From NCBI RefSeq assembly GCF_003056725.1, contig NZ_QBKZ01000016.1:581501-645500 (forward strand): a stretch of DNA of 64,000 bases, given 5' to 3'. The position numbers and the translations under genes are program-made. Under the pieces are notes generated by a model. That model saw nothing but the letters and a program-made list of their open reading frames with translations. It was not told the DNA's origin and did not search any database. Positions within the stretch are counted from its first letter, which is position 1; each line of letters begins with the position of its first letter. The stretch is from Mangrovicoccus ximenensis (GTDB taxonomy: Bacteria > Pseudomonadota > Alphaproteobacteria > Rhodobacterales > Rhodobacteraceae). Shown here piece by piece: positions 19,281 through 29,150 of this stretch.

Positions 19281-19816
19281 CCGGCGCAGCCGCCGTGCTC
19301 GGCGGCTGGCCCGACCAGGCGATGAGCCGCACCGTCGATCTCTTCATGGCGCTGCCGCCGCTGATCCTGGCGCTGCTGGCGCTCTCGGTCACCGGCACCT
19401 CGTTGGTCACGCTGACCCTGGTCGCCGCCTTCCTCGCCGCGCTGCGGGTGTTCCGGCTGTCGCGCGCGCTGGGGCTCGACCTTGCCACCCGCGATTTCGT
19501 CGACATCGCGCGGCTCCGCGGCGAAGGCACGCTCCGGATCGCCGCCTGCGAGATCCTGCCCAATGCCGCCGGGCCGCTGATTGCCGAGGCCGGGCTGCGC
19601 TTCGTCTTCGCCTTCCTTTTCGTCGCTTCGCTCAGCTTCCTCGGGCTCGGCGTGCAGCCGCCGATGGCCGACTGGGGCGGGATGGTGCGCGAGAATGCCG
19701 GCGCGCTGAACTACGGCGGCATCGCGCCGCTGGTCCCGGCCGCGGCCATCGCGCTCCTGGCCATTTCAGTGAACCTGCTCGGCGACCGGGCGGCAGGCGG
19801 GAGGACGGGCCGATGA
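19281..19816 (+). CDS. Peptide/nickel ABC transporter permease (DppC-like), C-terminal part
   Basis: MSRTVDLFMALPPLILALLALSV, an EAA-like loop around RGEGTLRIAACEILPNAAGPLI, then FVASLSFLGLGVQPPMADWG and a closing helix. A stop at 19814-19816 overlaps an ATG (ATGA) that probably starts the cognate ATPase gene, lost within about 10 codons. It is an inner-membrane importer subunit. Confidence 0.85.
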
Positions 19817-20066
19817 AGGTTCCACGGAGCGCATTGCCACGGCGGCGGCCGGGATCAGCCCCGCGGCGCGATTACCCCGTTCGAACTCGCGGCGATTGCC
19901 CCATCCCCGGAATTGGGCCGGTCACCCTGGCTGATGGCGGCCCTTGGCGCGCCTTCCGGCACGGAGATGCCGCGGCATCAGGTCCGGGACGGCGATGCGC
20001 CTGGGACCTGCCACGGGATTTTTCCTCCACCGCCGATTAGAGACCGGCCCAACTTGAGGACGGACA

Positions 20067-20338
20067 ATGAGGCAAACGCGGTTCACGGACGAGCGGATCA
20101 TCGGCATCCTGGCCGCGCGCGCGGCCGGTGCGACGTGTGCGGATCTGTGCCGCAGACACGGCATGTCGGAAGACCTTTTATGATTGGAATGCCAAGTCCG
20201 GCGGCATGACCGTGTCCGAGGCGAAGCGGCTGAAGACGCTCGAAGACGGGAACGCCAAGCTGGAGAATCTGCTTGCCCCGCAAATGCCAGCTCTCGCCGC
20301 GATGAAGGAGCTTGCTTCAAAAAGTGGTGAAGTGGTGA
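20067..20338 (+). pseudogene. IS3-family OrfA with internal frameshift
   Basis: ATG at 20067: MRQTRFTDERIIGILAARAAG then ADLCRRHGMSE, the HTH of IS3 OrfA. Before the expected TFYDWNAKSGGM two bases are missing (gaagaccttttatgatt), giving an early stop; the zipper part continues in another frame (EAKRLKTLEDGNAKLENLLA). No OrfB follows. The 240 bp upstream (19825-20066) may hold the element's left end but no repeat was recognised. Confidence 0.75.
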
Positions 20339-20340
20339 CG

Positions 20341-20753
20341 CCTGCCGTCCAGCGGGTCTCCAGCCGCACGCCGCGTTCCGCGAGCCGGCCCAGCCAGGCG
20401 CGCAGCAAGGGCGAGGCCTTCATTTCCTTGGGGAACACCCGGCCGGTCGAGCCGGCGAAAACCTCGCGCCCGAGCCCGCGCATCCAGTCCTGCACCTCGG
20501 CGGGCCCGAACTCGGCCAGCATCGGCGTGAGCCGGCCCGCACCCTCGCCATAGGCGGCAAGGAAGCGTTCCGGCGGCTCGTCCTTCGTGATGTTCAGACC
20601 GGATTTCCCGGCCATCAGCAGCTTGCGGGCCGGCGTCGGCATGGCCTCGGCGACCAGCACGGCATGCCCGGCTGCCGACAGCATCTCGGCCGCCATCAGC
20701 CCGGCCGGGCCGGCGCCGATCACCAGCGCGTCTGTGCGCAAGGGCTCTGCCAT
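20341..20753 (-). CDS. HI0933/YhiN-family flavoprotein, N-terminal part
   Basis: Start at 20753: dinucleotide-binding motif ALVIGAGPAGLMAAEMLSAAG, followed by RKLLMAGKSGLNITKDEPPE (family-specific GKSGLN/GRCN motif) and FAGSTGRVFPKEMKASPLLRA. It binds FAD; the physiological reaction is unresolved in this family. It is cut at about residue 137. Confidence 0.85.
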
Positions 20754-20770
20754 GCTGCCTCCTTGATCCT

Positions 20771-20794
20771 CGCCCCCGTCTTACCGCGGGGGCG
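20771..20794. terminator. GC hairpin between two minus-strand genes, possible terminator
   Basis: cgcccccg pairs with cgggggcg across an 8-base loop. It lies 18 bp upstream of the flavoprotein start and downstream of a C-terminal scrap on the same strand. No T-tract follows, so intrinsic termination is doubtful. Confidence 0.3.
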
Positions 20795-20815
20795 GCGGAG
20801 GCTCCAGAGGCCGGC

Positions 20816-20860
20816 TCAGCCGTTGAAGGTCAGCGGGATCCGAAAGCGGTGGCTCGGCGC
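20816..20860 (-). CDS. C-terminal tail, TonB-like
   Basis: Ends RGFEAPSHRFRIPLTFNG and a stop. The P-x-x-F...(I/V)P-(L/V)-x-F ending resembles TonB-type C-terminal domains, but 15 to 18 residues are too few for certainty. Confidence 0.25.
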   Translation of the reverse strand, partial: APSHRFRIPLTFNG

Positions 20861-20861
20861 C

Positions 20862-21440
20862 TCGAAGCCGCGCGGGGCGCGGGCGGGCTGGTGATCAATG
20901 CCGACAGCGCGGTGCCGGGCCGGATCGGCGAGCTGACCGTGCGCGACGCGGCGGCGGAGACGGCCGCTCCGGCCGTGGTCCGCGGGACGCCCTCGATCGA
21001 GGCGGATCAGTTCCGTGCCATCCTGCTGCAGAAAGACAGCGTGATTTCCGCCCGCGACCAGCTGATCAGCACGCGCACGGCGGAACTCGTGCAGGCCAAT
21101 GCCCGCGCCGAGAGCCTCGAGGTGCAGCTCGGCACTGCCACCGAGCGCGCCGAGTCGGCCGAGGACGAGGTCGCCCGGATCAAGGCGGCGCAGTCGGAAC
21201 CGGCCGAGGTCACCAAGGTGATCGGCGGGCTCGGCTCGAAGCTGGCCGAGGCGAACGAGGCGCTGCAGGGCAGCGCGCTGCCCTTCCGGCTGGGTGCGGT
21301 GAAGGTCGATCTGCGCGGACGGATGACCAATGACGGCACCGGCATCGTGCTGGGCGAGGCGGCCCGCGACGGCTCGGGCTTCTCGGCCGAGCTGTTCGTC
21401 GACCGCCCCGGCCTGCTGGCGGGCAGCTCGGCCATGGAGG
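20862..21440 (+). CDS. Coiled-coil protein of unknown function, fragment
   Basis: After VINADSAVPGRIGELTVRD comes a heptad-rich segment (ISARDQLISTRTAELVQANA then LEVQLGTATERAESAEDEVARI) and a beta-rich end FRLGAVKVDLRGRMTNDGTG. No signal peptide is seen because the start is missing. I do not recognise the family; a phage structural or scaffold protein is possible. Confidence 0.5.
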
Positions 21441-21944
21441 CGATGCGCAGGGCGCTGCAGACCCTGCGGTCGGCGCCGCGGCTCATCTGTCATTCTGGCC
21501 GCGGAGGCCAGTGCGCGGCCGATTGCGGACGGCTGCCGGCGCCTTGGAACGCCGCGGCCTCGATGAGCGGAAAGGGGGATTGCCGCGAGTTCGAGCTGGT
21601 TCGCGCGACCATTCGAAGGTGCGGAACGCGCCGATGGAGAGCGCCTTCGGCTCCTCGAAGAGCGGGCCGGTCCGCCGCACCCGGCTAGGGCCGCGCGGCG
21701 ACGCCAAGATGGCCCCGTTCGGGTGCACCGCGATTCGGGCATTTCAGGCCGGATGTCGGAGCAGGCAAGGACCGACATGGCCGCCATGGTGGCCGCATCG
21801 CGAATATCGGCCCGGTCTGGGCGCCGGGGAAATGTCGCAGTGCCCGGGCGGCTTCGGGCCGTGGTCGGCCTTTGGGGCAGGGCAGCGCCCCTGCGGTGCG
21901 GAGGGGTGGCGCCGGTCGCGGTGTCGGGCCTCCTGCGGACGCCG
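21441..21944. other. Segment without recognisable genes
   Basis: GC-rich; frames on both strands are Arg/Pro-rich and motif-free. No RNA, repeat or promoter noticed. Confidence 0.45.
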
Positions 21945-22505
21945 TGGCCTCGGCGCGGGCCGCGACCTCGAGCGGCGCATCGCGGTCCGAGGTGTCGGAC
22001 TTGCCGATCCGCCCGGCGGAAATCTCCACGGCGCCGCCATCGGGCGCGGTCATGCCCGCACTGTCGAGCGCCACCGCCAGCTGATGGTCCTGCAGCGAGA
22101 AGAAGCCCCCGGCATTCTCGACCTCGGGCAGGCCCGGCACCGGCAGCGCCCGGCCATCGGCAAAGCGGAAGGTCAGCCCGATTTCGGGCTTGCCCGTCGC
22201 ATCGAGCCGGAGCGACAGGCGCGCGTCGCGGATATCGCCCTGCAGGACATTCTCCAGCGCCCATTTGCGCGAAGGCGGCGCCACGCCCGGCGGCCAGAGC
22301 GCACGGACATCCTCCACCGCCAGCGCATCGGCGCGCGCGTCGAGCTGCATCCGCCAGCAATCGGGCAGGAACTTCCGGCTGGGCGCCGCAGCAGCGGTGC
22401 AGCGCAGCGGATCGGGAAGCTGCACCCCGCCCGAGACCTCGACCGCTGCCGTGTCCGTGACCAGCCAGCTCTCGCGCAGCGCCCCGACCGCTTGGCCCGA
22501 CGGCA
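21945..22505 (-). CDS. AsmA/YhdP-like protein (DUF3971), fragment
   Basis: Long alternating beta pattern without motifs of catalysis: WRMQLDARADALAVEDVRAL, WPPGVAPPSRKWALENVLQGDI and GDIRDARLSLRLDATGKPEIG match the DUF3971 domain of AsmA-like envelope proteins, which bridge membranes and carry phospholipids. Open at both ends. Confidence 0.7.
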
Positions 22506-22999
22506 GGCCCCTGACCCTCCGGGCACACGGTACCGCAACGCCCGGCGGCCTGCCTCTCGGTGCCCGGGGAGGAATTGCGGGGGCGGATTGGAGAGTTCCC
22601 GCCCCGCTGGCACGGAGGCCCGTCGGGCGGCAGGATCCGTCCGCTCGCCGCGCCGTCCCGTGCAAGCCTCCGGTGCCGTCCCCGCATCGGAAGCCACGAT
22701 GCGACCCGTCGCGCGCAATCTGCGCCGGAGACCTCGGACGATCCGACTGACTGCTGAAGGGAAGCTGCCGCAGAACGCCTGCCGGGACACCCCGCGGCAG
22801 CGCCATGCCGTCTCCCTCAGGCCCGCAGCATGGCATCGCCATCGACAGGGAGAGCGGCCTTGGCGACCTGGCCCGTCTCGTCCGGCGGCGGGACCTTCGC
22901 CGCCACCGGCAAGTCACATGCGCAGCCGAGCTTGCCGGGCGGAATGCCGAGACCTCCGGCGTGCCAACCGCCTGCGGCAGGCAGGCTGGTGCCGGACGC
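22506..22999. other. Segment without recognisable genes
   Basis: High-GC DNA between an AsmA-like fragment and a PhnM fragment. Candidate frames lack family resemblance. No structured RNA was seen. Confidence 0.45.
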
Positions 23000-23534
23000 C
23001 TGCCGAGGTGGCCCTGCCCGGGTGCACCGTGCTGCCGGGGATCATCGACCTGCATGGCGACGGCTTCGAGCGGCATCTGGCGCCGCGGCGCGGGCTGGTC
23101 TCCGATCTGGGGCGCGGCCTGGCGGCGCTTGACGCGGAACTGGCGGCGAGCGGCATCACCACGGCGGTGCTGGCGCAGTTCTGGTCCTGGGAAGGCGGCA
23201 TGCGCAGCCCGGATTTCGCGAAGAAGCTGGCCGTGGCGCTGGAGGAAGCGCGGCCGCATCTGCTGACCGACATGGTGATCCAGCTCCGGCTGGAAACGCA
23301 TCTGACCGACCAGTTCGGCGAGGTGGCGGCGTTCGTCGAACGCCACGGCATCGGCTATGTCGTCTATAACGACCATCTGCCGCACGAGGCGCTGAAGAAG
23401 GGCCGCAATCCGCCGCGGCTGACCGGGCAGGCGCTGAAAAGCGGACGCAGCCCAGAGGCGCATCTCGCGCTCATCCGCGAGCTGGCGGCGCGCGACGCGG
23501 AGGTGCCGGGCGCGCTGGCGGAGCTGTCGCGGCG
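23000..23534 (+). CDS. phnM: Ribose 1-methylphosphonate 5-triphosphate diphosphatase PhnM, fragment
   Basis: Amidohydrolase metal motif in GCTVLPGIIDLHGDGFERHLAPRRG (H-x-D variant typical of PhnM), then ASGITTAVLAQFWSWEGG and YVVYNDHLPHEALKKGRNP. PhnM removes pyrophosphate in the C-P lyase pathway of phosphonate use. C-terminus missing. Confidence 0.88.
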
Positions 23535-23535
23535 C

Positions 23536-23875
23536 TCATGCGGCGCCGCCGCCCGGCTGGAAATCCGACAGCCGGTACCGGCTGCCGCTCGAAGGCGCCG
23601 AAAGCCTGACGGAGGCCGGCGCCCGCGTCGCGGCGCATCTGCGGCAAACCATGGCCGAACAGGGCGCGCCCGGGCAGCTGACCGTCTTCGCCGGCCATGG
23701 TGCGTCCTTCCGCCACGCTGCGCACCATCTCGGGCTGCTTAAATCTGACGAAATCGCTCAGCTATCCATGCACCACGCCAAAGCGTTGCTGTTCTGTTAC
23801 ACGCGCCATGATAGGTGGCATCACCTTGTCGGCGACTGGAAGGTCCGGCCTGCGGCGCAGCAGCCGCGCGACTGA
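23536..23875 (+). CDS. Histidine phosphatase-family protein, C-terminal part
   Basis: Frame 2 reads SDSRYRLPLEGAESLTEAGARVAAH then LTVFAGHGASFRHAAHHLGLL, with the distal catalytic His in FAGHGASFRHA, and ends naturally. The RHG signature at the N-terminus is absent. Substrate unknown. Confidence 0.6.
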
Positions 23876-23904
23876 CCGGCCCGGCCCAACCGAAAGGCCC
23901 GAAC

Positions 23905-24050
23905 GTGGACTCTCTCGCCCGCCCGTCCCGTCCCGCTGCCGGGCTTCTTCCGCCGGTCTTCGACACCGCCGCGGACCTACCGGACCTGCCGAGGGTGACC
24001 GAACCCTGGCCCTGCGCCGCGGATCCGGGCTTGGGCCCCTGCCTCGCAAG
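23905..24050 (+). CDS. N-terminal fragment of unidentified protein (GTG start)
   Basis: GTG at 23905, 29 bp after the phosphatase stop: VDSLARPSRPAAGLLPPVFDT then ADLPDLPRVTEPWPC. It is Pro-rich with no known domain. The downstream genes are lost at the seam near 24060. Confidence 0.3.
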
Positions 24051-24065
24051 GGTCCGCCGCCATGG

Positions 24066-24600
24066 CGGCTGGCCTTGCGCAGTCGGTGGGCGGCGGCGGC
24101 GGCACCGGCGGCGACAACTCCGTGCTGCCCGACGGCTCGACGGCCGACGAGCAGGACCCGGAGAATGACTACACCCCGCCCAGCCTGACGCTCGGCGCGA
24201 ACCTGACCTCGATCAGCGCCAATGGCAGCGCCGGGAATGGCGGGCGCGTCGCGCTGTCCTCGGCCGAGGCTCTGGAGGGGAGACAGATCGTGGCGACGCA
24301 GGGCGGACAGGCCCATGCCGTCGCGCTCCAGTCGGTGGGCGGGGGCGGCGGGCTCTTGGCCCGCGGCGGCTCGGTCGATGTCGCGAATGACGACAGCGAC
24401 ATCTATCCGACCGCAACGGTCCGCCTCGGCAACCAGGGGCTCTCGGCCGGCAATGGCGGCGCCATCGACACGACCGGTCTGACCGCGGAGACGCCGCTGG
24501 CGCTCTCCACGTCCGGGACCGGGTCCTTCGGCCTGCTGGCCCAGTCGGTCGGCGGCGGCGGCGGCCTGCTCTCGGCCTCGAACGGGCATGTCCTGACCTC
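24066..24600 (+). CDS. Autotransporter-like passenger with AQSVGGGGG repeats
   Basis: The motif (A/L)QSVGGGGG occurs three times (about residues 3, 92 and 160 of the fragment), spaced by Asn/Gly-rich beta strands such as GNGGAIDTTGLTAETPLAL. This repeat is typical of large type V autotransporter adhesins of alphaproteobacteria. Signal peptide and beta-barrel are outside. Confidence 0.75.
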
Positions 24601-25098
24601 GCTCCATCCCCGCGGCGATGCCGGCGCCGATCAGCGCGCCCAGCACCGCATGGGTGGTGGAGATCGGCGCGCCGATCCAGGTGGCGAGGTTCAGCCAGAG
24701 CGCGGCGCCCAGCACCGCCGCCATCAGCGCGCGGACATGCATGGCGCGTTCGCTGTAGCCGGGCGGGTCGATGATGCCGGTCGAGACGGTGGTGATCACT
24801 TCCTTGCCGCCGATCAGCGCGCCCGCGCTTTCGAAGATCGCGGCGATCGCGATGGCGCCGCCCATGGTCAGCGCCTTGGCGCCGACCGCCGGGCCCATGT
24901 TGTTGGCCACGTCGTTGGCGCCGATGTTCAGCGCCATGTAGGCGGCGAAGACCGTGGCGGTGATGATCAGCATGTCCTCGGGTGCCGTGCCGACCGCGAT
25001 GGCGGCGGCGATCCCGGCGAGCGCGAGGAACACGAGGCCCAGCCCGGCCGCAGCCAGCGGGCGGACGGCATAGATGCTGGCAGCTTCGAGCGTGGTGA
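24601..25098 (-). CDS. Inorganic phosphate transporter PitA-type, fragment
   Basis: First PiT signature ALNIGANDVANNMGPAVGAKALTMG and later LNLATWIGAPISTTHAVLGALIGAGIA, with the family's symmetric half-repeats between. It imports phosphate with protons or metal at the inner membrane. Cut inside both the N-terminal loop and the second half. Confidence 0.92.
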
Positions 25099-25099
25099 C

Positions 25100-25595
25100 G
25101 CGGCGGAGGTCCGTTCTGGTCGCGCTCGACGCGGAGACCGGCGAACTCGGGCGCATCGAGCAGCACCGCCGCCTCGGGCAGGTTCGGCGTGACATGGGTG
25201 GCGACGGGCAGCAGATGCGTGCGCAGCGCGGCGACCGCTTCGGCGGCCAGCAGCGAGGCGCCGCCCTTGGCCACCATCACCGGGTCGAGCACCACCGGAA
25301 TGCCCGCATGCGGCTTCAGCGCATCGGCCACGGCTTCGGCAATCTCCGCGGTGGCGATCATGCCGATCTTCACGGCATCGACCCGCACATCGGCGAAGAC
25401 GGCCGCGATCTGGGCGGCGACGAATTCGGCGGGCACCATGTGCACGCCGGTGACGCCTTGGGTGTTCTGCGCGGTCAGCGCGGTCAGCGCCGCCATGCCG
25501 TAGCAGCCGCGCGCCGAGATCGCCTTCAGGTCGGCCTGGATGCCGGCGCCGCCCGAGGGGTCGGAGCCGGCGATGCTGAGCACGTTGCGGATCAT
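25100..25595 (-). CDS. thiD: Hydroxymethylpyrimidine/phosphomethylpyrimidine kinase ThiD, N-terminal part
   Basis: Start at 25595 overlapping the thiE stop (ATGA). Reads VLSIAGSDPSGGAGIQADLK, then GMAALTALTAQNTQGVTGVH, VDAVKIGMIATAEI and VVLDPVMVAKGGASLL. It phosphorylates HMP for thiamine. The catalytic Cys/Asp C-terminus is missing. Coupling to thiE is real. Confidence 0.95.
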
Positions 25596-25692
25596 GCGTC
25601 CCTCGCTTTCTTAATGGCATGGGCCAGCACGCGGGCGGCGCGGGCCGGATCGGGGCGGCCGCAGATCGCCGAGACGACGGCCGCCAGCACCT
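25592..25692 (-). CDS. thiE: Thiamine-phosphate synthase ThiE, C-terminus
   Basis: AVVSAICGRPDPARAARVLAHAIKKARDA (given in part: AVVSAICGRPDPARAARVLA) matches the last phosphate-binding strand and helix of ThiE (usual GIAVVSAI...DP...A). It ends in the ATGA overlap with thiD. The identification rests on 30 residues plus context. Confidence 0.6.
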
Positions 25693-25801
25693 CGCCCGGC
25701 CGGAGATCGAGCGTCAGCCCCGAGAGCCGCGTCACCTCCTCGCGGCGCAGCAGTCCGGCATAGCGGCGGAAGCCGACGGAAAGGCCGCGCAGGCTCAGCA
25801 T
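25690..25801 (-). CDS. Peptide/nickel ABC transporter ATPase, N-terminus
   Basis: Start at 25801 overlaps the permease stop: MLSLRGLSVGFRRYAGLLRRE then RLSGLTLDLRPGEVLA, stopping just before the Walker A loop, where ThiE sequence takes over. It was probably the DppD-type partner of the permease at 25795-26225. Confidence 0.65.
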
Positions 25802-26225
25802 TGCGCCTCGCGCGGGCTGGCAAGGCGGCGCGCCGCGCTGCCCAGCATCTCGAAGGCCAGCACCATCGCCATCAGCATCGCGCCCGGAAACAGCCCGAGC
25901 CACCAGCGCCCGGCGCTGAGATGCCGCATCGCCTCGGACAGCATCACCCCGATCGCCGGGCGCGAGGGTTCCAGCCCGAAGCCGAGGAAGGTCAGCCCCG
26001 CCTCGTGCAGGATCGCATGCGGGAACATCAGGAGCCCGCCGACCAGGATCTGCGGCGCCAGATGCGGCAGGATGTGGTGCCTCGCGACATGCAGGCGCGA
26101 GCGGCCGAGCGCCAGCGAGGTCTCGACGAAGGGCGCGGCCTGCACCTGCTTCAGCTCGGCGCGCAGGATGCGGGCGAGGCGCGGCCAGTGGCTCACCGCG
26201 ACCGCGAGGATCACCGCCGCCAGAA
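25795..26225 (-). CDS. Peptide/nickel ABC transporter permease, C-terminal part
   Basis: LAVAVSHWPRLARILRAELKQ, then VETSLALGRSRLHVARHHILPHLAPQILVG (EAA loop), HAILHEAGLTFLGFGLEPSRPAIG and a last helix to the stop at 25795. Coding is translationally coupled to the ATPase. The HEAxLTFLGFGL motif matches nickel/oligopeptide importers. Confidence 0.85.
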
Positions 26226-26730
26226 GCCGCCGCCTGGCGCGACCTGACCGGCCGCGGCGAGCGGCTGGCCCTCGGCGACGAAGGCAGCCAGCGGATCGAC
26301 CTGCCCTTCGCCGTCACCTTCTTCGGCCGCAGCTTCGACACGCTCACCGTCACCGCGAACGGGCTGGCGAGCTTCGGCACGCCGCGCGGCACCTATGACA
26401 TCCGCAGCATGGAGGGCGCCCCCGCCTGGTCGATCGCGCCGCTCTGGGCCGACCTGACCACGGAGTATGGCGGCCAGGTCATCTGGCTGGCCGAGGAGGA
26501 CCGGGTCACGGTGCAATATGCCGGGGTGCGCAGCTTCTCGGGCGAGATCCGCGCGAGCTTTTCGATGGAGCTGCGCCGCGACGGCGACATCGCCTTCTCC
26601 TATGGCGACAGGACCGGCCTGCCCGGCGACTTCGCCATCGGCCTGCGCGGCGGCACCCGCGGCGACAGCCTGTCGCTGGAGGCCCCGCCCGGGGCCGGAA
26701 GCCTGCGGTTCTCGTTCCGGCCGCCCTCCG
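26226..26730 (+). CDS. Beta-rich extracellular-type protein, fragment, unknown
   Basis: Reads IDLPFAVTFFGRSFDTLTVT, NGLASFGTPRGTYD, then IAPLWADLTTEYGGQVIWLAEEDRVTVQ. The F-x-G...N-G-x-x-S-F-G...P-x-W-x-D-L layout is shared by nidogen-like or peptidase-associated exported domains. No catalytic motif is seen. Open both ends. Confidence 0.5.
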
Positions 26731-27203
26731 TGGCCGGGGCAGATGTCGATGCCGGGCCGGGCCAGCTGCTGCGCATCGCCGAAGGCCTGCTGCGCGGGCA
26801 GGGCGGCGATTACGGCGCGCCGGACATCCGCGGCATGATGGCGAAATCCCGCGCGCTCTTCGTCTCCGACTTCCTCGGGCCGATGGACCGGGTGGAGGCG
26901 GCGCTGACCCAGGCCGCGGACCGCGGCGTGCGCGGCGCGCTCCTGCAGGTGCTCGATCCCGAGGAGGAGGCCTTCCCCTTCGACGGCCGCACCGTCTTCG
27001 AGAGCATGGGCGGCGGGATCGCCCATGAGACGCTGCAGGCTGCCAGCCTGCGCGGCCGCTACCTGGAGCGGCTGGCCGAGCGCAAGGCGCGGCTGGCCGA
27101 TCTGGCGCGGTTGACCGGCTGGCAATTCGCCTGCCACCATACCGGCGAGAGCGCGCAATCGGCGCTGCTCTGGCTCTACGGCGCGATGGAGAAGACCCGC
27201 TGA
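26731..27203 (+). CDS. DUF58 protein, C-terminal part
   Basis: ALFVSDFLGPMDRVEAALTQA and GVRGALLQVLDPEEEAFPFDGRTVFES are the vWA-like end of DUF58 proteins, with GWQFACHHTGESAQSALLWLY at the C-terminus. DUF58 proteins act with MoxR AAA ATPases in envelope or metal-cofactor assembly. The stop overlaps the next start (TGATG). Confidence 0.8.
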
Positions 27204-27303
27204 TGCTGACCCTCGGCCCCCTGGGATTCACCGCCCCGGCGCTGCTCGCGGCGCTCCTGGCGCTGCCGGTGCTCTGGGTGATCCTGCGCGCGGTGCCGCC
27301 CGG
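27203..27303 (+). CDS. DUF4159/BatA-like membrane protein, N-terminus
   Basis: MLTLGPLGFTAPALLAALLAL then PVLWVILRAVPP is the first helix of the DUF4159 family, coupled to DUF58 by an overlapping TGATG. Lost at about residue 33; the piece at 981-1470 is likely a later part of this gene. Confidence 0.75.
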
Positions 27304-27304
27304 G

Positions 27305-27503
27305 CATCGTCGCGCAGGACCTCGAGCAGCGCGTCGAGCTCGCTGCCGGCGGCGGCGCCGTCAGCCTGGCTGCCACCGCTGTCCTGCGCGGTTTCCTGCT
27401 GGCTGGCTTGCGGCAGTCCCGGCAGCAGCGACTGCGCCGGGGCCTGGGTGACATGGAGGGCGATCAGAAGGACCGGCAGCAGCCGCAGGAGCATCGGTCT
27501 CAT
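27305..27503 (-). CDS. Exported protein N-terminus, mechanosensitive-channel-like
   Basis: Start at 27503: signal peptide MRPMLLRLLPVLLIALHVTQAPA, then a low-complexity linker and LDALLEVLRDDARA. This resembles the periplasmic start of DUF3772/MscS-type channels (LxxLLxVLRDDxxR). The remainder is missing. Confidence 0.5.
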
Positions 27504-27850
27504 GCGGCGGCTCCCGGACGGCGGCAGGAAAGAGGGACGGGGGGAACGGCTGCTGCCGGAGCTTCCCGGCAGGACATGCCGAACAATGGAATCATCTTCA
27601 GGTCTTCTCTTGCGTCAGGCTCTGGTTCAGGTCTGGCGGATCGTCTGGGCGACGGGCCCGCGGGAAAACGCCGGGCGCGGGAAAAGGTTCCGCAGCGCAG
27701 CGTGCTTTGCCCCTTCTCGGAAGGCCGCGCCGCCAAGTCAACTGCGCGATGCCGGACCGGCAGGCTCCTGCCCATGGTGCCGCGGCAGCAGGCAGGCGCC
27801 CGGCCGGGACCGGCGCGCGGGTGAGGGTCCGGGAGAGGGCGGGCCGTGAC
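27504..27850. other. Upstream region of the exported-protein gene, no gene seen
   Basis: No conserved frame. Moderately lower GC around 27580-27640 (aatggaatcatcttcaggtc) could include the promoter of the minus-strand gene, but no sigma-70 pair is convincing. Confidence 0.4.
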
Positions 27851-28390
27851 GACCGCGGCGGCGGCGGGCCTCGGGGAACCGGGCCGCCCGGTGCTGCAGT
27901 TCGATGCGGCGGATGCGGCGGGCGGGCATGTCGTGGATCCGGGCCTTGCGGCCGCGGCGACGAGCTTCACGCTGGTCTACGATCTGCTGATCCCGGCAGG
28001 CCAGTCGGGCTATGGCGGCCTGGCCCAGTTCGGTACGCAGAACGGCGACGATGCCGAGCTGTTCCTGAACGGCGACGGCAGCTTCGGCATCGGCATCTCG
28101 GGCCAGTATGACGGCGCGGTCGCCGCCGATGCCTGGGTGCGGCTGGCCTTCGCCGTCGAGGACCGGGGCGACGGCAGCTCGGTCCTGTCGAAATACATCG
28201 ACGGCGCCCTTGCCGGCACGCAGGTCGTCGAGACCGGACGGTTCACCGTGGGGCCCGAGGGCTTCCTGATCCTCGCCGACAATGACGGCGAGACCTTCGG
28301 CGGCTACCTCGCCAATTTCGCCTTTGCCGCGACCGCGCTCGACGCGGCGGCGGTGGCCGCGCTCGGCGGCGCGACCGCCGAGGCGATCCC
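27851..28390 (+). CDS. LamG/concanavalin-like domain protein, fragment
   Basis: Jelly-roll strand pattern: TSFTLVYDLLIPAGQSGYGG, DAWVRLAFAVEDRGDGSSVL, KYIDGALAGTQ, FLILADNDGETFGGYLANFAF. This is a LamG-type fold as in secreted adhesins or Ca-binding exoproteins. No signal peptide is visible. Confidence 0.6.
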
Positions 28391-28940
28391 AGGCCGCGGC
28401 GGCCGAGAAACTCGCCGATCGCGGCGGCAATGGCCGCCGCCGCGGCCGGATCGAGATGGAAATGATGGTCTCCGGCGATCTCCAGCCGTTCGAGATCCGG
28501 CACCAGCGCCTGGCCGAGCCGCGCCAGCTCCGCCACGGCGGGCCGGGAGGCCAGAATGCCGCGCTCCGCCCAGATGTTGAGAACCGGGCAGCCGATCGCG
28601 CGCAGGACCGCCTCGATCTGGGGCCGTGTCAGCTTGACCGCCGAACTTGCGAAGAGGCGCCGGTCGCCGCGCATCCGCACGCCCTCCGGGAGCGTCTCGA
28701 GCGCGCGTTCGGCCAGAGCTTCGGCGGTGCGGCGCGAATTTCCCTGTCCGCAGCGCCGCCGGATGTAGTCCTGCGGCCCGGCAAAGGTCCTCGGTGGCCG
28801 GGCGGTTTGCTTGCGGGTGTCCTCGATGAAGGCCCGCAGGGTTGCGGCGACATCCTCGCCCGCAGGCTCCGGCACCAGCGAGTCGAGGGCCACCAAGCCG
28901 CGCACCCGCTCCGGCTGGGCCGCGGCCAGGAGCGGTGACG
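28391..28940 (-). CDS. Alpha/beta hydrolase, C-terminal half
   Basis: RVRGLVALDSLVPEPAGEDV follows where the nucleophile elbow would be; later CPVLNIWAERGILASRP and the His loop AGDHHFHLDPAAAAAIAAAI (catalytic His). Cap domain of RRRCGQGNSRRTAEAL type lies between. Substrate unknown. Confidence 0.75.
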
Positions 28941-29150
28941 GCCGGGCTTTGGCACGAGCGCAGCGGCACGGAATGGCCGCTCGATGTGCGGTCGCTCGGC
29001 GGCGGGCTCTACGAGGTCAGCATGACGGCCGCGGCCACCGCCGCGCTGCCGCTCGGCGTCTTCACTGCCCGCACCACCGCATCGGACGCCGCCAGCGGCG
29101 AGGTCTTCCGCAAGCGGGCCAACTACATCTTCATGGGGGACGACGCATGA
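28941..29150 (+). CDS. Prophage protein, C-terminus
   Basis: LWHERSGTEWPLDVRSLGGG then VFTARTTASDAASGEVFRKRA and NYIFMGDDA before a stop that overlaps the next ATG. Likely the structural gene directly upstream of the tail gene at 29149; function unassigned. Confidence 0.45.
   Translation, partial: AGLWHERSGTEWPLDVRSLGGGLYEVSMTAAATAALPLGVFTARTTASDAASGEVFRKRANYIFMGDDA

Noticed and set aside
24062-25192. Apparent fusion of an autotransporter passenger with a further domain
   Set aside because: After about 24600 the frame is the antisense of PitA and ThiD. The join is a seam.
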